Origin: Ruminococcus flavefaciens AE3010
GTDB taxonomy: Bacteria > Bacillota > Clostridia > Oscillospirales > Ruminococcaceae
Direction: 5' to 3'
NCBI RefSeq assembly: GCF_000526795.1
Contig: NZ_JAGT01000001.1
Location: forward strand, 1,449,001 to 1,513,000
DNA length: 64,000 nucleotides
The position numbers and the translations under genes are program-made. How positions within the stretch are numbered: position 1 is the stretch's first letter; each line of letters begins with the position of its first letter. Shown piece by piece: positions 1 to 8,376 of this stretch. Below the pieces are notes generated by a model. It worked only from the letters and a program-made list of their open reading frames with translations. It was not told where the DNA came from and made no database searches.

Positions 1-1434
1 TGATGACTCTCCTATGTAGAATTTTTTATTCTCAACGCTGTTTCCGCTGCCTTTCCTGAATACGTCATAGAGGAGCGTGCTTCCGTCAAAGAGGGAGGTA
101 AAGTCCATAAGGTCCACAAGAGCGTCCTTGGAGCTTACGGAATAGCAGTTCTTATTCCTCTCGAAAAGGTCTGCCTCGGGCTTGAAAACATAGGCATTGC
201 CGTTATCGGCAAGCTTTCTGTAGACCAGCTTGATATTGGTCACATCATAGTGATATGGTATCACCTTTGCTCTTTGTCCGTTTACAAGAGCGTCATACAT
301 CTCGGCAAGACATTCCGTTGTTTCGCCGTCATAGGTATAGCTGCTGAGGCAGTAACCGTCGCCTGCAAGATAAGGTACGCTCACCGTACAGCCAGAATCA
401 GTATCCAATGTGACAGGTACCTTATAATTCTTGTATACCTGTGCGTTTGTCTCGTCAAATGAAGCAAAAGCCGTTATACTGCTGTCAATGCCCTTAATGG
501 TGAATACGCCTTTATTTATGTAGCTGAAATCGGGCTCCTGAGTTAAGACAGAACAGTTCACCTCATTATTGTACAGCTCTCTTATCTCGTCCTTATCACC
601 GCATTTTATGTACAGAGCCTGCTTGCCGTCAGTCTTTAAGCTGACGCTGCTTACTTCTTTCCATTCAAAGCTTCTGCGCTCGGTGGATACGCCGTTCACA
701 AGAACGTCGAACACAGTACCGTCAACATCCAGAGAAAAAGTTCTCGGTGATACGGTATGTCGGTCTCTGTTCACAATGAGCTCATAGCCGTCATTGTAGG
801 GATTATCGGTACTTACGCTTACGGGAGCGCTGACAGGTACTCTTACGGGCTCAGTGCCGTTATCGATGATATATAAGTCCGAGGGTACGAATTCAAGGTC
901 AGTCCCGCCCTTGCAGAAGCCGTCACTGATGTCATCGCCCTCGCTGTTTCTCATGGATATCCTTTCATCGCCGCCGAAGCCGCTGACCTTGTAATAGGTA
1001 TCAAATACAAGGGTGAAGCCGTTCTCCGAGCTGATCCTGAACTTCATATCCTCTGCGTTATTGTATACGTCATTCCTGTTCAGAACAGGCAGACTGCCAA
1101 CAGTAATACTTCCCGCACCTGTGGACTCATCAAAGCTATGAGCCTTTATTTCGGTACGGAACACCTTTTTCATTATATCAATGAACGTATCATCATCAAT
1201 ATCACTGTTATTGATCATTACAGTATATACCACATCATTACTGCCGTCATCGCTGTTTTCCACAGGCGGCGGGACCACGTCATCAGGTGCGTCTACAGTA
1301 ACAGGCTCAACGCTCATTACAGCCGCAGATGTTTCAGCGCCTGCCGCAGGTACACTGTATGCTGAATTTGCAGTAAAAGCAAGTGCCGCCACAAAAGCGA
1401 GCTTTCTTTTTAGATCAAATCTGCCGTTATTCAC
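1..1434 (-). CDS. secreted protein of unknown function (3' end beyond window)
   Basis: The minus strand is open from a GTG start at 1434 to base 1 (478 codons) with no stop, so the C-terminus lies outside the window. The start follows an AAGGAGG ribosome binding site and overlaps the stop of the upstream cohesin-like gene by four bases (GTGA), so translation is probably coupled. The N-terminus (MNNGRFDLKRKLAFVAALAF) reads as a signal peptide, followed by an acidic, Pro-rich linker and beta-rich sequence without a motif I recognise. It is the last visible gene of the FHA/phosphatase/kinase operon. A plausible role, by context only, is a surface or secreted partner of the neighbouring cohesin-like protein. 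A dockerin could lie in the missing C-terminal part; none is visible here. Confidence 0.8.
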   Translation of the reverse strand, partial: MNNGRFDLKRKLAFVAALAFTANSAYSVPAAGAETSAAVMSVEPVTVDAPDDVVPPPVENSDDGSNDVVYTVMINNSDIDDDTFIDIMKKVFRTEIKAHSFDESTGAGSITVGSLPVLNRNDVYNNAEDMKFRISSENGFTLVFDTYYKVSGFGGDERISMRNSEGDDISDGFCKGGTDLEFVPSDLYIIDNGTEPVRVPVSAPVSVSTDNPYNDGYELIVNRDRHTVSPRTFSLDVDGTVFDVLVNGVSTERRSFEWKEVSSVSLKTDGKQALYIKCGDKDEIRELYNNEVNCSVLTQEPDFSYINKGVFTIKGIDSSITAFASFDETNAQVYKNYKVPVTLDTDSGCTVSVPYLAGDGYCLSSYTYDGETTECLAEMYDALVNGQRAKVIPYHYDVTNIKLVYRKLADNGNAYVFKPEADLFERNKNCYSVSSKDALVDLMDFTSLFDGSTLLYDVFRKGSGNSVENKKFYIGESS

Positions 1435-2387
1435 TTTGACCTACCTCCTTTTCTGACTATAAAACAGGCTGTTCCCAGAGCGATGACTGTTGCGGCGATA
1501 ACAGGGATCAGCAGATCTTTTGATTTATGTTTTGTATTATCGTTTGCGGCTACTGTTTCGGTGGTCACAGCCGCAGTCTCAGCTGCCGAATACGAAGGGA
1601 CAGCCTCAGAAGTGCTGCTCACGGCAGCTGTTGAAGTTACTGAAACTGTGACCGTAGTTTCAGACGCAGTTGTTGTCTGAGATGAAGTCACAGCCGCAGC
1701 TGTAGTGACAGCTGACGCAGCTTCACTGCTTTTTTCGTTATTATCAGACGAGCAGCTGCTTTGCAGGGCTTCATTCCTCTGCCCGTTATCCTCATGATGA
1801 GGAGCAGCCTGCTCGGGCTGTATTTCCGTGTCACCGTCCTTTACGGTAATGCTCCCGCCTCTCAGCTGAGAAAAGCACTCCGAGCCGAACCACGAATCAT
1901 AGCTGTTGTATGTCAGCAGCATATGTCCTTCATTTGGGGAACAGGACAGCCATATATCATATTTTCCCACGGGAGTATCCTCAGAGAGCAGGACTCTCAG
2001 AAAGCCTATCTCCCCGTCCTCGGTAACGCGTGTATTCTTTTTTGACGTAAATTTTGCGGTGACTGTGTTTTCCAGCTCCCTGTAATGGGAGATATGCACC
2101 CCCGAAACATCGGCAGTCCTTGTACCCAGCTCCGATTCTTCATCAAAACGGAGCCTGCTGTCAAGCTCTATGAGCATCTCTACAGAACAGAAACCGCTGC
2201 TGTTCCCGATATAAACAGGCACCTCCACAAGCCTTCCGCCGCTGAGATCAGCCCTGTCTATCTCGATATCGCCTATGGAAAGCTCTATTCCCGACGGCGC
2301 TTCATAGTCCCCCGCCGCACAGACAGCTCCCACAGGAGCAAAAACCAGCGCAGCGGCTGCACCGCCGAAAAACACGCGTTTTATCAT
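1431..2387 (-). CDS. membrane-anchored single-cohesin-like surface protein
   Basis: The 318-residue protein has a signal peptide (1-25), one beta-sandwich domain (about 34-182), a Thr/Ser/Ala/Val-rich linker (about 185-285), then a hydrophobic segment (LLIPVIAATVIALGTACFIV) and a basic tail. The folded domain has the layout of cohesins: a start like ELSIGDIEI, then VEVPVYIGNSSGF, GEIGFLRVLL, TPVGKYDI and a closing GGSITV. Cohesins bind dockerins and hold cellulosomal proteins. The size and layout recall single-cohesin cell-surface anchors such as ScaE of R. flavefaciens, but no LPXTG-type sorting motif precedes the membrane segment, so membrane retention is more likely than sortase attachment. 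The start overlaps the upstream stop (ATGA). Cohesin assignment is by pattern and needs a profile search. Confidence 0.75.
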   Translation of the reverse strand: MIKRVFFGGAAAALVFAPVGAVCAAGDYEAPSGIELSIGDIEIDRADLSGGRLVEVPVYIGNSSGFCSVEMLIELDSRLRFDEESELGTRTADVSGVHISHYRELENTVTAKFTSKKNTRVTEDGEIGFLRVLLSEDTPVGKYDIWLSCSPNEGHMLLTYNSYDSWFGSECFSQLRGGSITVKDGDTEIQPEQAAPHHEDNGQRNEALQSSCSSDNNEKSSEAASAVTTAAAVTSSQTTTASETTVTVSVTSTAAVSSTSEAVPSYSAAETAAVTTETVAANDNTKHKSKDLLIPVIAATVIALGTACFIVRKGGRSK

Positions 2388-2776
2388 TTGCTTCTCCCGT
2401 TATCTATTGCATCTACATCTGCATTTATTACTACGATATTGCTTGTAATTGAAAAGTCTCCCGCAGAGCCTTTCTTATTGCCCACCACAACTGTACCGTC
2501 GGTGTTTTCCTCCTGTTTGGGAGCGACCACCACTGTCCACGGACCGTCCTCGTCGCTCTCGGGAGGAGCTGACAGTCCTGCATCGGTGCTCCTGAGACTA
2601 AGTGTTATGGCAGAGGGAGTTCTGAATGGCTCGGGGGACATCTTCCCCACCTTCAGGTCAGAAATAAGGTTGGATATGACCCTGTACCTTATGGTAAGGA
2701 TAACAGCGGCAATAAACAGAACTATCCCTATACCCAGAAATATCTCGGACAGTATTTTCCAGTCAAATGAATCCAT
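2384..2776 (-). CDS. small single-pass membrane protein with TVVV motifs
   Basis: The 130-residue protein has one N-terminal membrane segment (about 11-30, GIGIVLFIAAVILTI) and a hydrophilic tail, probably cytoplasmic. The tail carries PWTVVVAP and DGTVVVG. Similar threonine motifs occur in the FHA protein of the same operon (DHTIVV, NATVVV). In Firmicute FHA/kinase clusters, short motifs of a Thr followed by aliphatic residues are plausible phosphorylation sites read by FHA domains; here that is inference. The gene lies 15 bases after the kinase gene and overlaps the cohesin-like gene by four bases, so it may be the membrane link between signalling proteins and surface protein. No family recognised. 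Confidence 0.75.
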   Translation of the reverse strand: MDSFDWKILSEIFLGIGIVLFIAAVILTIRYRVISNLISDLKVGKMSPEPFRTPSAITLSLRSTDAGLSAPPESDEDGPWTVVVAPKQEENTDGTVVVGNKKGSAGDFSITSNIVVINADVDAIDNGRSK

Positions 2777-2791
2777 TCCGCATCGCCTGCC

Positions 2792-4495
2792 TTACTCAGA
2801 GCCCTCAATGCTCTGTATTATCATATCGTATGAGCCGAGAATATAGTCCTTTGCTTCGGCGGCAGTACCGCCCTGAGGATACATCTTCTCAGTCTTTTCT
2901 TTGATATTCTCTATGAATTTCCTCTGCTCGGCATAGCTTACGCCTGCCTTGGAAAACTCGTTCATATTGGTATATTCAAGATTAACAAGGGTCTTGTAGG
3001 TCTCAAGGATAATGATATCCGAGCCTGCATTTTCAGTCTCCACCAGCTCTCCCAGCTCATTCATGCTGCTCCAGAGATCGGCGGAAATATCATTTCCGAG
3101 GAGCTCGTTCTCCTTTTTCTGGCTCTGTGAATAGAAGTCACCGATAGCGCAGTATACACGGGCTATCTGATACTTCTTGGGGCTCTTCACCTTGAAGTTT
3201 TCGGTCTGAGCCTCCCTGAACCACTTAACGGCAGCGATCTTGCCTGTTATGCCTGTATTCTGGTTCTTGATATCCTCGGCATCGCTTCCGTAGAAGTAGT
3301 AATACCAGTAAAGAATTCCCAGCTCGTAAGCCACGTCCTCATACTCCGAGGAGCGCTGCAGAAGATTGACGTTCTCGTTTATGAGCCTGCGTATCTGCTC
3401 CACCTCATCTGCTTTGAACACCTGATCGTTCTTATAGAGCTCGATAAGCTCCAGATAGGCTTTCGCATAGGAACCGTCGGCTTTTATAACGTTCTCGAAA
3501 GCCTCCGACCTCTCGCCGTATTCATTGGAGCTCTCGGCAATTTCAAGTAGGGTATTGAAGTCCTCGCTGCCTTTCTTATGGGACATTATTCCCGCAAAAA
3601 GGGATATTCCCAGCGAAATGACCGCAAGACCTGCAAGTATGGCAGTAACTCTTATGTATGTGTGGTTCTCCGCCCTGTCAAGGTCTGCATAGAGCTCGTC
3701 ACAGGAGCGGTAGCGCTTGTTCTTGTCATCGTGGACGCACTTGCGGATTATCCTCACAAGTCCCGCATTCGTGCCCTTGTCGAACACGAAGCGCTCCGCG
3801 GAGCTTACCAGCTTTCCGTTGACGGAGACGTTCATGGGCTTTCTGCCCGTTATCATGTGGAAGAGAGTAGCACCGATGTTGAATATATCGGTCTTTTCGT
3901 CAAGCTCCTCCTTGCGGAACTGCTCGGGAGCGGCATAGGCAGGGGTATAAGCGAAGGTACCCTCTCGCCTCTCGATAACAGAGCCGAAGTCAATGAATTT
4001 CAGCTTGCCGAATTTGTCGGGACGCTTGGAGTTCTCCATATCCTCCTCAGTCCTTACGACCATTATATTATCAGGCTTCATATCGCTGTGTATCAGTCCG
4101 CACTTATGGATAAAGGATATGACAGAGCATATATCCTTGGCATATTTCAGCACCATATTGTGTCGGAAGGGATAGTAAGCGAGAAGCTTTTCCATGGAAA
4201 CGCCGTCTATATAGTCCTGAACGATATAAAGGGCGTCGGGCTTATTGTCGATTATCTCGATAATATTGGGAAAGTAGGAATTCTTCACGTCCTTTTCGCA
4301 GAATTCCTTGATGAGCAGCGACTCCTGCCTTGCATTGTAGGCGTCGGTGCCGTTGGTCTTTTTGACCTCCTTAACAGCTCGCTGAGCGTTGTTGGCTTTC
4401 AGGTCAAGAGCACGGTACACCACGGAGGTACCGCCTTTTCCCGCAATATTAACGATCTTGTACCTGTTTTCAAGCACAAAGCCTTCGTTGAGCAA
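2792..4495 (-). CDS. membrane Ser/Thr protein kinase (Hanks type)
   Basis: The 567-residue protein has an N-terminal kinase domain (about 12-270), a membrane segment (about 280-302) and a C-terminal helical region (about 310-567) that may be TPR-like and outside the cell. Kinase motifs: glycine loop GKGGTSVVY, lysine in AVKEVKK, catalytic loop HSDMKPDN, FIDFGS for the metal-binding DFG, and AYAAPEQF for the APE region. The catalytic loop has Ser in place of the usual Arg before Asp (non-RD type), which often means activity does not depend on activation-loop phosphorylation. The start is TTG at 4495, supported by a GAGGAG site just upstream. It sits between a PP2C phosphatase and a likely membrane substrate. 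Extracellular PASTA repeats, common in PknB, are absent. Confidence 0.92.
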   Translation of the reverse strand: MLNEGFVLENRYKIVNIAGKGGTSVVYRALDLKANNAQRAVKEVKKTNGTDAYNARQESLLIKEFCEKDVKNSYFPNIIEIIDNKPDALYIVQDYIDGVSMEKLLAYYPFRHNMVLKYAKDICSVISFIHKCGLIHSDMKPDNIMVVRTEEDMENSKRPDKFGKLKFIDFGSVIERREGTFAYTPAYAAPEQFRKEELDEKTDIFNIGATLFHMITGRKPMNVSVNGKLVSSAERFVFDKGTNAGLVRIIRKCVHDDKNKRYRSCDELYADLDRAENHTYIRVTAILAGLAVISLGISLFAGIMSHKKGSEDFNTLLEIAESSNEYGERSEAFENVIKADGSYAKAYLELIELYKNDQVFKADEVEQIRRLINENVNLLQRSSEYEDVAYELGILYWYYYFYGSDAEDIKNQNTGITGKIAAVKWFREAQTENFKVKSPKKYQIARVYCAIGDFYSQSQKKENELLGNDISADLWSSMNELGELVETENAGSDIIILETYKTLVNLEYTNMNEFSKAGVSYAEQRKFIENIKEKTEKMYPQGGTAAEAKDYILGSYDMIIQSIEGSE

Positions 4496-4511
4496 ACCTA
4501 TCTCCTCGCTT

Positions 4512-5291
4512 TCAGCAGAGCTTTACCATAAGGGCAGTGATATTGTCCTTTTCTCCGCGCTTCATGACCTTGTTTTTGAGACATTCCAGATTATAGGTTA
4601 TGGTCTTTTCATCCTTGTTGTTGGAGGGCGCAAGGTACTCGTGTATCTCATCGGCGGAGAGCTTCTTGCGGAAGCCGTCCGAGCAGAGCATATAGCAGGT
4701 ACCCTCGCTTATATCCGCGATGCTGTAGTCGTATGATGTGTCCTCAAGACCTGCTCCGATACAGTTGGTGAGCTGGTTCTGTCTCGGGTCGTTCTCAGCC
4801 ATTTCCTCGGTGATTATGCCGTTTCGTACCTCCTGCATGACCACAGAGTGATCCGAGGTCATGAGCTTTATCTCCTCATCGGATATCATATACAGCCGAG
4901 AGTCGCCCACATGGGCTGTGAGTATGCGCTCCAGCTGAGGTATGACAAGGACAGCAGTAAAGGTAGTTGCCATATCGGAGTTTTTCTTCTCCGCATAGGC
5001 GTTGATATTGTCGTTGAGCTGATGCAGGCGGTCGTCAAGGGACTGGCGTATCTTCAGTATTGAAGCGCCGCTGCTTATGAGCTCTGAAAAATCATCGGTA
5101 AACCACCGGTTTATGCGCTTGCACACATAGCCGCTGGCTTTTTCGCCTCCCGAGAGTCCGCCCACTCCGTCGCATACAGCGGCGAAGAATATCTCATCGT
5201 CCTTATATTTTGCGGTAACGATAAAAAGGGAGTCCTGATTGATCTTTCTCACCGCACCCTCGGTAGTTACGTAGGAAAAAACGTATTTCAT
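4512..5291 (-). CDS. PP2C-family Ser/Thr protein phosphatase
   Basis: The 259-residue protein matches the full length of small bacterial PP2C phosphatases (Stp/PrpC type). Metal-binding and core motifs are visible in order: NQDS near residue 19, VCDGVGG near 40, AHVGDSRLY near 126, TSDHSV near 145, and CSDGF near 207. No membrane segment or signal is seen, so it should act in the cytoplasm, removing phosphate from Thr/Ser of targets of the adjacent kinase. It starts 12 bases after the FHA gene and ends 16 bases before the kinase gene, a tight kinase/phosphatase/FHA arrangement also known from type VI secretion and cell-division loci. Confidence 0.93.
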   Translation of the reverse strand: MKYVFSYVTTEGAVRKINQDSLFIVTAKYKDDEIFFAAVCDGVGGLSGGEKASGYVCKRINRWFTDDFSELISSGASILKIRQSLDDRLHQLNDNINAYAEKKNSDMATTFTAVLVIPQLERILTAHVGDSRLYMISDEEIKLMTSDHSVVMQEVRNGIITEEMAENDPRQNQLTNCIGAGLEDTSYDYSIADISEGTCYMLCSDGFRKKLSADEIHEYLAPSNNKDEKTITYNLECLKNKVMKRGEKDNITALMVKLC

Positions 5292-5303
5292 AAAAACTCA
5301 CCG

Positions 5304-6644
5304 TTAATTTTCTTCAAAAAATGTAAATGGTATGCCGTGATACTGAAAATTACAGCCCGAGAATATGTCCTCTCTGCTGCCCTCGGCAACCTCGCTGCCC
5401 TCAACGGAAAGTGAGCCGCAGGAGATATTCTCGATATATATGCTGTGTCTGTCACGGCCGTTCTCGCGTCCGATAACTATGCCCGATATCTCCGAGCAGG
5501 TAAAGGGGTACACGAATATGGGCACCTTCTCCTTGCTGGAGGAATTGATAAGATAAGCGATATTCTTCATCTTATTGCTGCTCTTGCTCTCGGACTTCTT
5601 CCGTGCAGCAGGTTCATTGACCACTACGGTGGCATTATCCGAGGAATTCACAGTAAACACATATGGCAGATTATAGATATAGATAACATCTCCGCTGCTG
5701 AGCTTTTCCTTTATGACGCGCTGAGCATTCTCGGCAAAATCATTGAGGAAGGTGCCGTTTGAGGAGTCCTTATCCTCGATATAGAACGTTCCGTTCTCGT
5801 ATGTTATTACAGCGTGGAGCTTTGACACAGTGCCCTTATCGGTGAGGGCAAGGTCGTTGTCTGCTTTTCTTCCTATAGTGAAAGGGAAATGGTCTATGGG
5901 GAATTCCCTGTTGTTCTCGTCCTTGAGGTAAGCCGCGCAGTCCGTTCTTCTTCCGCCGCTTACTACGATCGTGTGATCCGAATCATCAGCCGCTGAGGCA
6001 GTACTGCTTCCTGCGGCAGGCTGTTCAGCCTTTTCCTCTGCCTGTATCTGCGAGGGCGTGCCCATGGAAACTTCAAGCACATCATGGAGCAGATTGTACA
6101 GGTGATTATGTGTGAGCACGCTGCTCTTTTTGGTTTTCAGGTAATCATTGAGGAAGAACACGTACTTCTGCATGACCCCCTGATCGGTGACTGTGATATT
6201 TGCGTATTTATGGAGCTTCGCAAGGAACTTCACCACGTTTGCGCAGCTGTAGTCATCGCTTTTAACGGGGAGAAATGCCACTCCGATCTTTTTCCTCTCA
6301 ATGTCATAGTATACGTTCTTGGGATCTGTCAGTACAAGATGATCGTAGCTCAGCTTGTTCTCACTGGCAAATTCCATTATCTTCTGTATCTGACGTATCA
6401 GCTCAAAGTACTTCTCCTGAGTCAGGTTCTGCTTTACGTACTCGGAAAGCGCTGTCATATTGCTGACTTTATATTTAAGCAGGTTCTTGGAAGAGGTCTT
6501 TTCCCAGTTCACGCTGAGCAGTCCTTTATTCGTGTTCTTGTTCACGAATTTCAGCTGTTCCTCGCTTATCTGCTCCCTCTTTTTCAGTCCTGCCTGCAAA
6601 AAGGTCTCGTTCTGATAAACCACCTTTATAGAAACTCTTGCCAT
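5304..6644 (-). CDS. FHA-domain phosphothreonine-binding protein
   Basis: The 446-residue protein begins with an uncharacterised alpha/beta domain (about 1-180; it may match the DUF6382 family often joined to FHA domains). A low-complexity linker with DHTIVVSGG follows, then a canonical FHA domain (about 235-335) with IGRKADNDLAL, SKLHAVI and SSNGTFLN, the Arg, Ser/His and Asn that hold phosphothreonine. After a linker with NATVVVNE the C-terminal 75 residues resemble a second, degenerate FHA fold (IVIGRENGRDRHSIYI). It is the first gene of the operon, following a consensus promoter. The threonine motifs in its own linkers could be kinase targets, allowing self-binding or complex switching as in GarA or Fha1; this is inference. 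Confidence 0.9.
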   Translation of the reverse strand: MARVSIKVVYQNETFLQAGLKKREQISEEQLKFVNKNTNKGLLSVNWEKTSSKNLLKYKVSNMTALSEYVKQNLTQEKYFELIRQIQKIMEFASENKLSYDHLVLTDPKNVYYDIERKKIGVAFLPVKSDDYSCANVVKFLAKLHKYANITVTDQGVMQKYVFFLNDYLKTKKSSVLTHNHLYNLLHDVLEVSMGTPSQIQAEEKAEQPAAGSSTASAADDSDHTIVVSGGRRTDCAAYLKDENNREFPIDHFPFTIGRKADNDLALTDKGTVSKLHAVITYENGTFYIEDKDSSNGTFLNDFAENAQRVIKEKLSSGDVIYIYNLPYVFTVNSSDNATVVVNEPAARKKSESKSSNKMKNIAYLINSSSKEKVPIFVYPFTCSEISGIVIGRENGRDRHSIYIENISCGSLSVEGSEVAEGSREDIFSGCNFQYHGIPFTFFEEN

Positions 6645-6716
6645 ATCCTCACCCCTAAAAAAATCGCCGTCGTACCGCTGAAAAGCGGCGTGCAGTTATA
6701 TGCTGCATATAAGATA

Positions 6717-6745
6717 ATTATATCATCTTATGCAAGATTTGTCAA
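6717..6745 (-). promoter_or_regulatory. sigma-A promoter of the FHA/PP2C/kinase operon
   Basis: On the minus strand TTGACA (6745-6740) and TATAAT (6722-6717) are separated by exactly 17 bases. Both hexamers match consensus. Transcription should start near 6710, giving an untranslated leader of about 65 bases that contains a small CCGCT/AGCGG hairpin. Confidence 0.85.
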
Positions 6746-6826
6746 TAATTTGAATATTTTTTAGCCCGACTATACAAAATATATGTGGCATTTTACACAA
6801 TATTCACATATAAAAAATGCTCCGCC

Positions 6827-6855
6827 TTGTTTTCGGCGAAGCTATGGTATATAAT
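6827..6855 (+). promoter_or_regulatory. promoter of the GNAT gene
   Basis: TTGTTT and TATAAT are 17 bases apart, 32 bases before the start codon at 6887. The -10 is consensus, the -35 matches in four of six bases. Confidence 0.7.
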
Positions 6856-6886
6856 AGTAAAAAAAACTGCACGAAAGGAGCAGCCT

Positions 6887-7393
6887 ATGCTTTATCTCAA
6901 AACCGCCAACACAGACGACATCGAAAAGGAGTACCTCTTTGTCCGTGACATACCCGAGGACGAAAACGGCTTCATCAACGAATACCACGGCATCAGCCGC
7001 GAGGACTTCGACGACGCCCTTGACGTGATAATCGCCAACTCCGTGGGAGAGCGTCTGCCCGAGGGCTATGTGCCTGCCACTACATACTTTTTGTGGAATG
7101 ACAATGAGATAATCGGCGAGCTGCAGCTCCGCCACTACCTCTGTGAGTCTCTTGTGAACGGCGCAGGACATATCGGGTATTACATAGCTCCCCAGCACCG
7201 CGGCAAGGGCTGCGGTACGCAGGGACTTGCAATGCTCCTTGAAAAAGCCTGCGAGACCGTCCCAGAGGAGGAGGTATACCTGCGTGTCCGCAGAAACAAT
7301 CCCGCGTCACTGAGAGCCATGCTGAAAAACGGCTGCTATATCCACCATGAGGACGAGGAGTCATACTTCGTGCGCTTCCGCAAAGAGATATGA
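6887..7393 (+). CDS. GNAT-family N-acetyltransferase
   Basis: The start was placed at 6887 because the ATG follows AAAGGAG at the right distance; an upstream in-frame ATG at 6785 lies before the promoter. The resulting 168-residue protein shows the GNAT core: a strand with NEIIGELQLRH, GHIGYYIAP, the acetyl-CoA loop QHRGKGCGTQGL, and the final strand region with RRNNPASLRAMLKNG (Asn and Leu typical of motif B). The substrate cannot be told; the layout is like the amino-acid or ribosomal-protein acetyltransferase branch. It is transcribed away from the FHA operon as a single gene. Confidence 0.88.
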   Translation: MLYLKTANTDDIEKEYLFVRDIPEDENGFINEYHGISREDFDDALDVIIANSVGERLPEGYVPATTYFLWNDNEIIGELQLRHYLCESLVNGAGHIGYYIAPQHRGKGCGTQGLAMLLEKACETVPEEEVYLRVRRNNPASLRAMLKNGCYIHHEDEESYFVRFRKEI

Positions 7394-7394
7394 G

Positions 7395-7556
7395 GAAGCC
7401 ATTAGCCGTTAGCCTTTAGCCATTAGCCCATTGTAGGGAACGGCGCCCAGCCGTTCCGCTAAACACATTACGTAACAGATGGGACGTCGAGGACGCCGTC
7501 CCCTACGTTTCGGGCGGATAATATCCGCCCCTACTACTCTCTACTCACTACTCTCT
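7395..7556. repeat. short palindromic repeat cluster (family B, copy 1)
   Basis: The gap holds TTAGCC-type tandem words (7400-7430), an imperfect palindrome GGGACGTCGAGG...CCGTCCCC (7481-7506), the perfect palindrome GGGCGGATAATATCCGCCC (7512-7530), and tandem CTACTC words (7532-7560). The two palindromes recur at 36257-36282 and 36348-36366, and the second also at 11614-11632. No coding sequence is seen. The elements look like dispersed intergenic repeats rather than a terminator, as no T-run follows. Confidence 0.75.
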
Positions 7557-8361
7557 ACTCACTAATATTTTTGCTGAGCTGCCAGAATGCCACCGCGCTG
7601 GCAGCGGCTACGTTAAGGGAATCAACGCCGTGCGCCATAGGTATCTTTATGGTATAGTCGCAGCGGTCTATGGTAGCTTCTTTAAGTCCCGTACCCTCTG
7701 TGCCAAGTATCACCGCCAGCTTTTCCTCGCTGCGGAGCTTCACATCGTCGATACGCACAGTGTCTTTGCGCAGTGCCATTGCCGCACAGGCAAAGCCCAT
7801 TGCTTTCAGCTCCCCGATATAGTCGGGAGCCCCCCTGCTCAGGTATGTCCACGGCAGCTGAAACACAGTTCCCATGCTCACGCGGACTGTACGTCGAAAA
7901 AACGGGTCGCTGCACGCCGAGGTGAGCACTATCGCATCAAAGCCCAGAGCTGCCGCGCTGCGGAATATAGCTCCGATATTGGTCTGGTTCATAACGTCCT
8001 CAAGGACAGCAATGCGGTCTGCACCTGCAAGTATATCCGCAGGGGCAGGCAATTTTTTTCTGCCCATTGCACATAAAACACCCTGCGTCAGCTTGTAGCC
8101 CGTCAGCTCCGTGAGCAGCTGCGAGCTCGCCGTATATATGGGTATACCGCCGCAGCGCTCGGCTATGTCTGCTGCCTGTCCGCTGAGGTATTTCTTCTCC
8201 ATAAGCAAAGATACAGGCTCATAGCCCGAATCCAGCGCAGTACGAATGACCTTGGGACTTTCCGCAATGAATATGCCGCTTCTCAGCAGCTCCAGCTCCG
8301 AGGTGCAGGCATAAGGGCGCAGCTCCTCGGCGGAAAGGTCTGTAATTTCAATAATTGCCAT
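7555..8361 (-). CDS. SpoU/TrmH-family RNA 2'-O-methyltransferase
   Basis: The 268-residue protein has an N-terminal substrate-binding region (1-105) and a C-terminal SPOUT domain (about 110-268). The three SpoU motifs are present: NQTNIGAIFRSAAALG (motif 1), ILGTEGTG (motif 2) and IPMAHGVDSLNVAAASAV (motif 3), which form the knotted SAM site. Family members methylate the ribose 2'-OH of rRNA or tRNA; the target is unknown. It starts 15 bases after the nucleoside phosphorylase gene and likely shares its promoter at 9161-9189. ATG at 8361 follows GGGGGAGATC. Confidence 0.92.
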   Translation of the reverse strand: MAIIEITDLSAEELRPYACTSELELLRSGIFIAESPKVIRTALDSGYEPVSLLMEKKYLSGQAADIAERCGGIPIYTASSQLLTELTGYKLTQGVLCAMGRKKLPAPADILAGADRIAVLEDVMNQTNIGAIFRSAAALGFDAIVLTSACSDPFFRRTVRVSMGTVFQLPWTYLSRGAPDYIGELKAMGFACAAMALRKDTVRIDDVKLRSEEKLAVILGTEGTGLKEATIDRCDYTIKIPMAHGVDSLNVAAASAVAFWQLSKNISE

Positions 8362-8376
8362 GATGATCTCCCCCGA

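Noticed and set aside
2085..2846. 253-residue open frame on the plus strand
   Set aside because: Lies opposite two well-supported overlapping genes.
3578..4531. 317-residue open frame on the plus strand
   Set aside because: Antisense to the kinase gene; sequence reads as a shadow and lacks a promoter or binding site.
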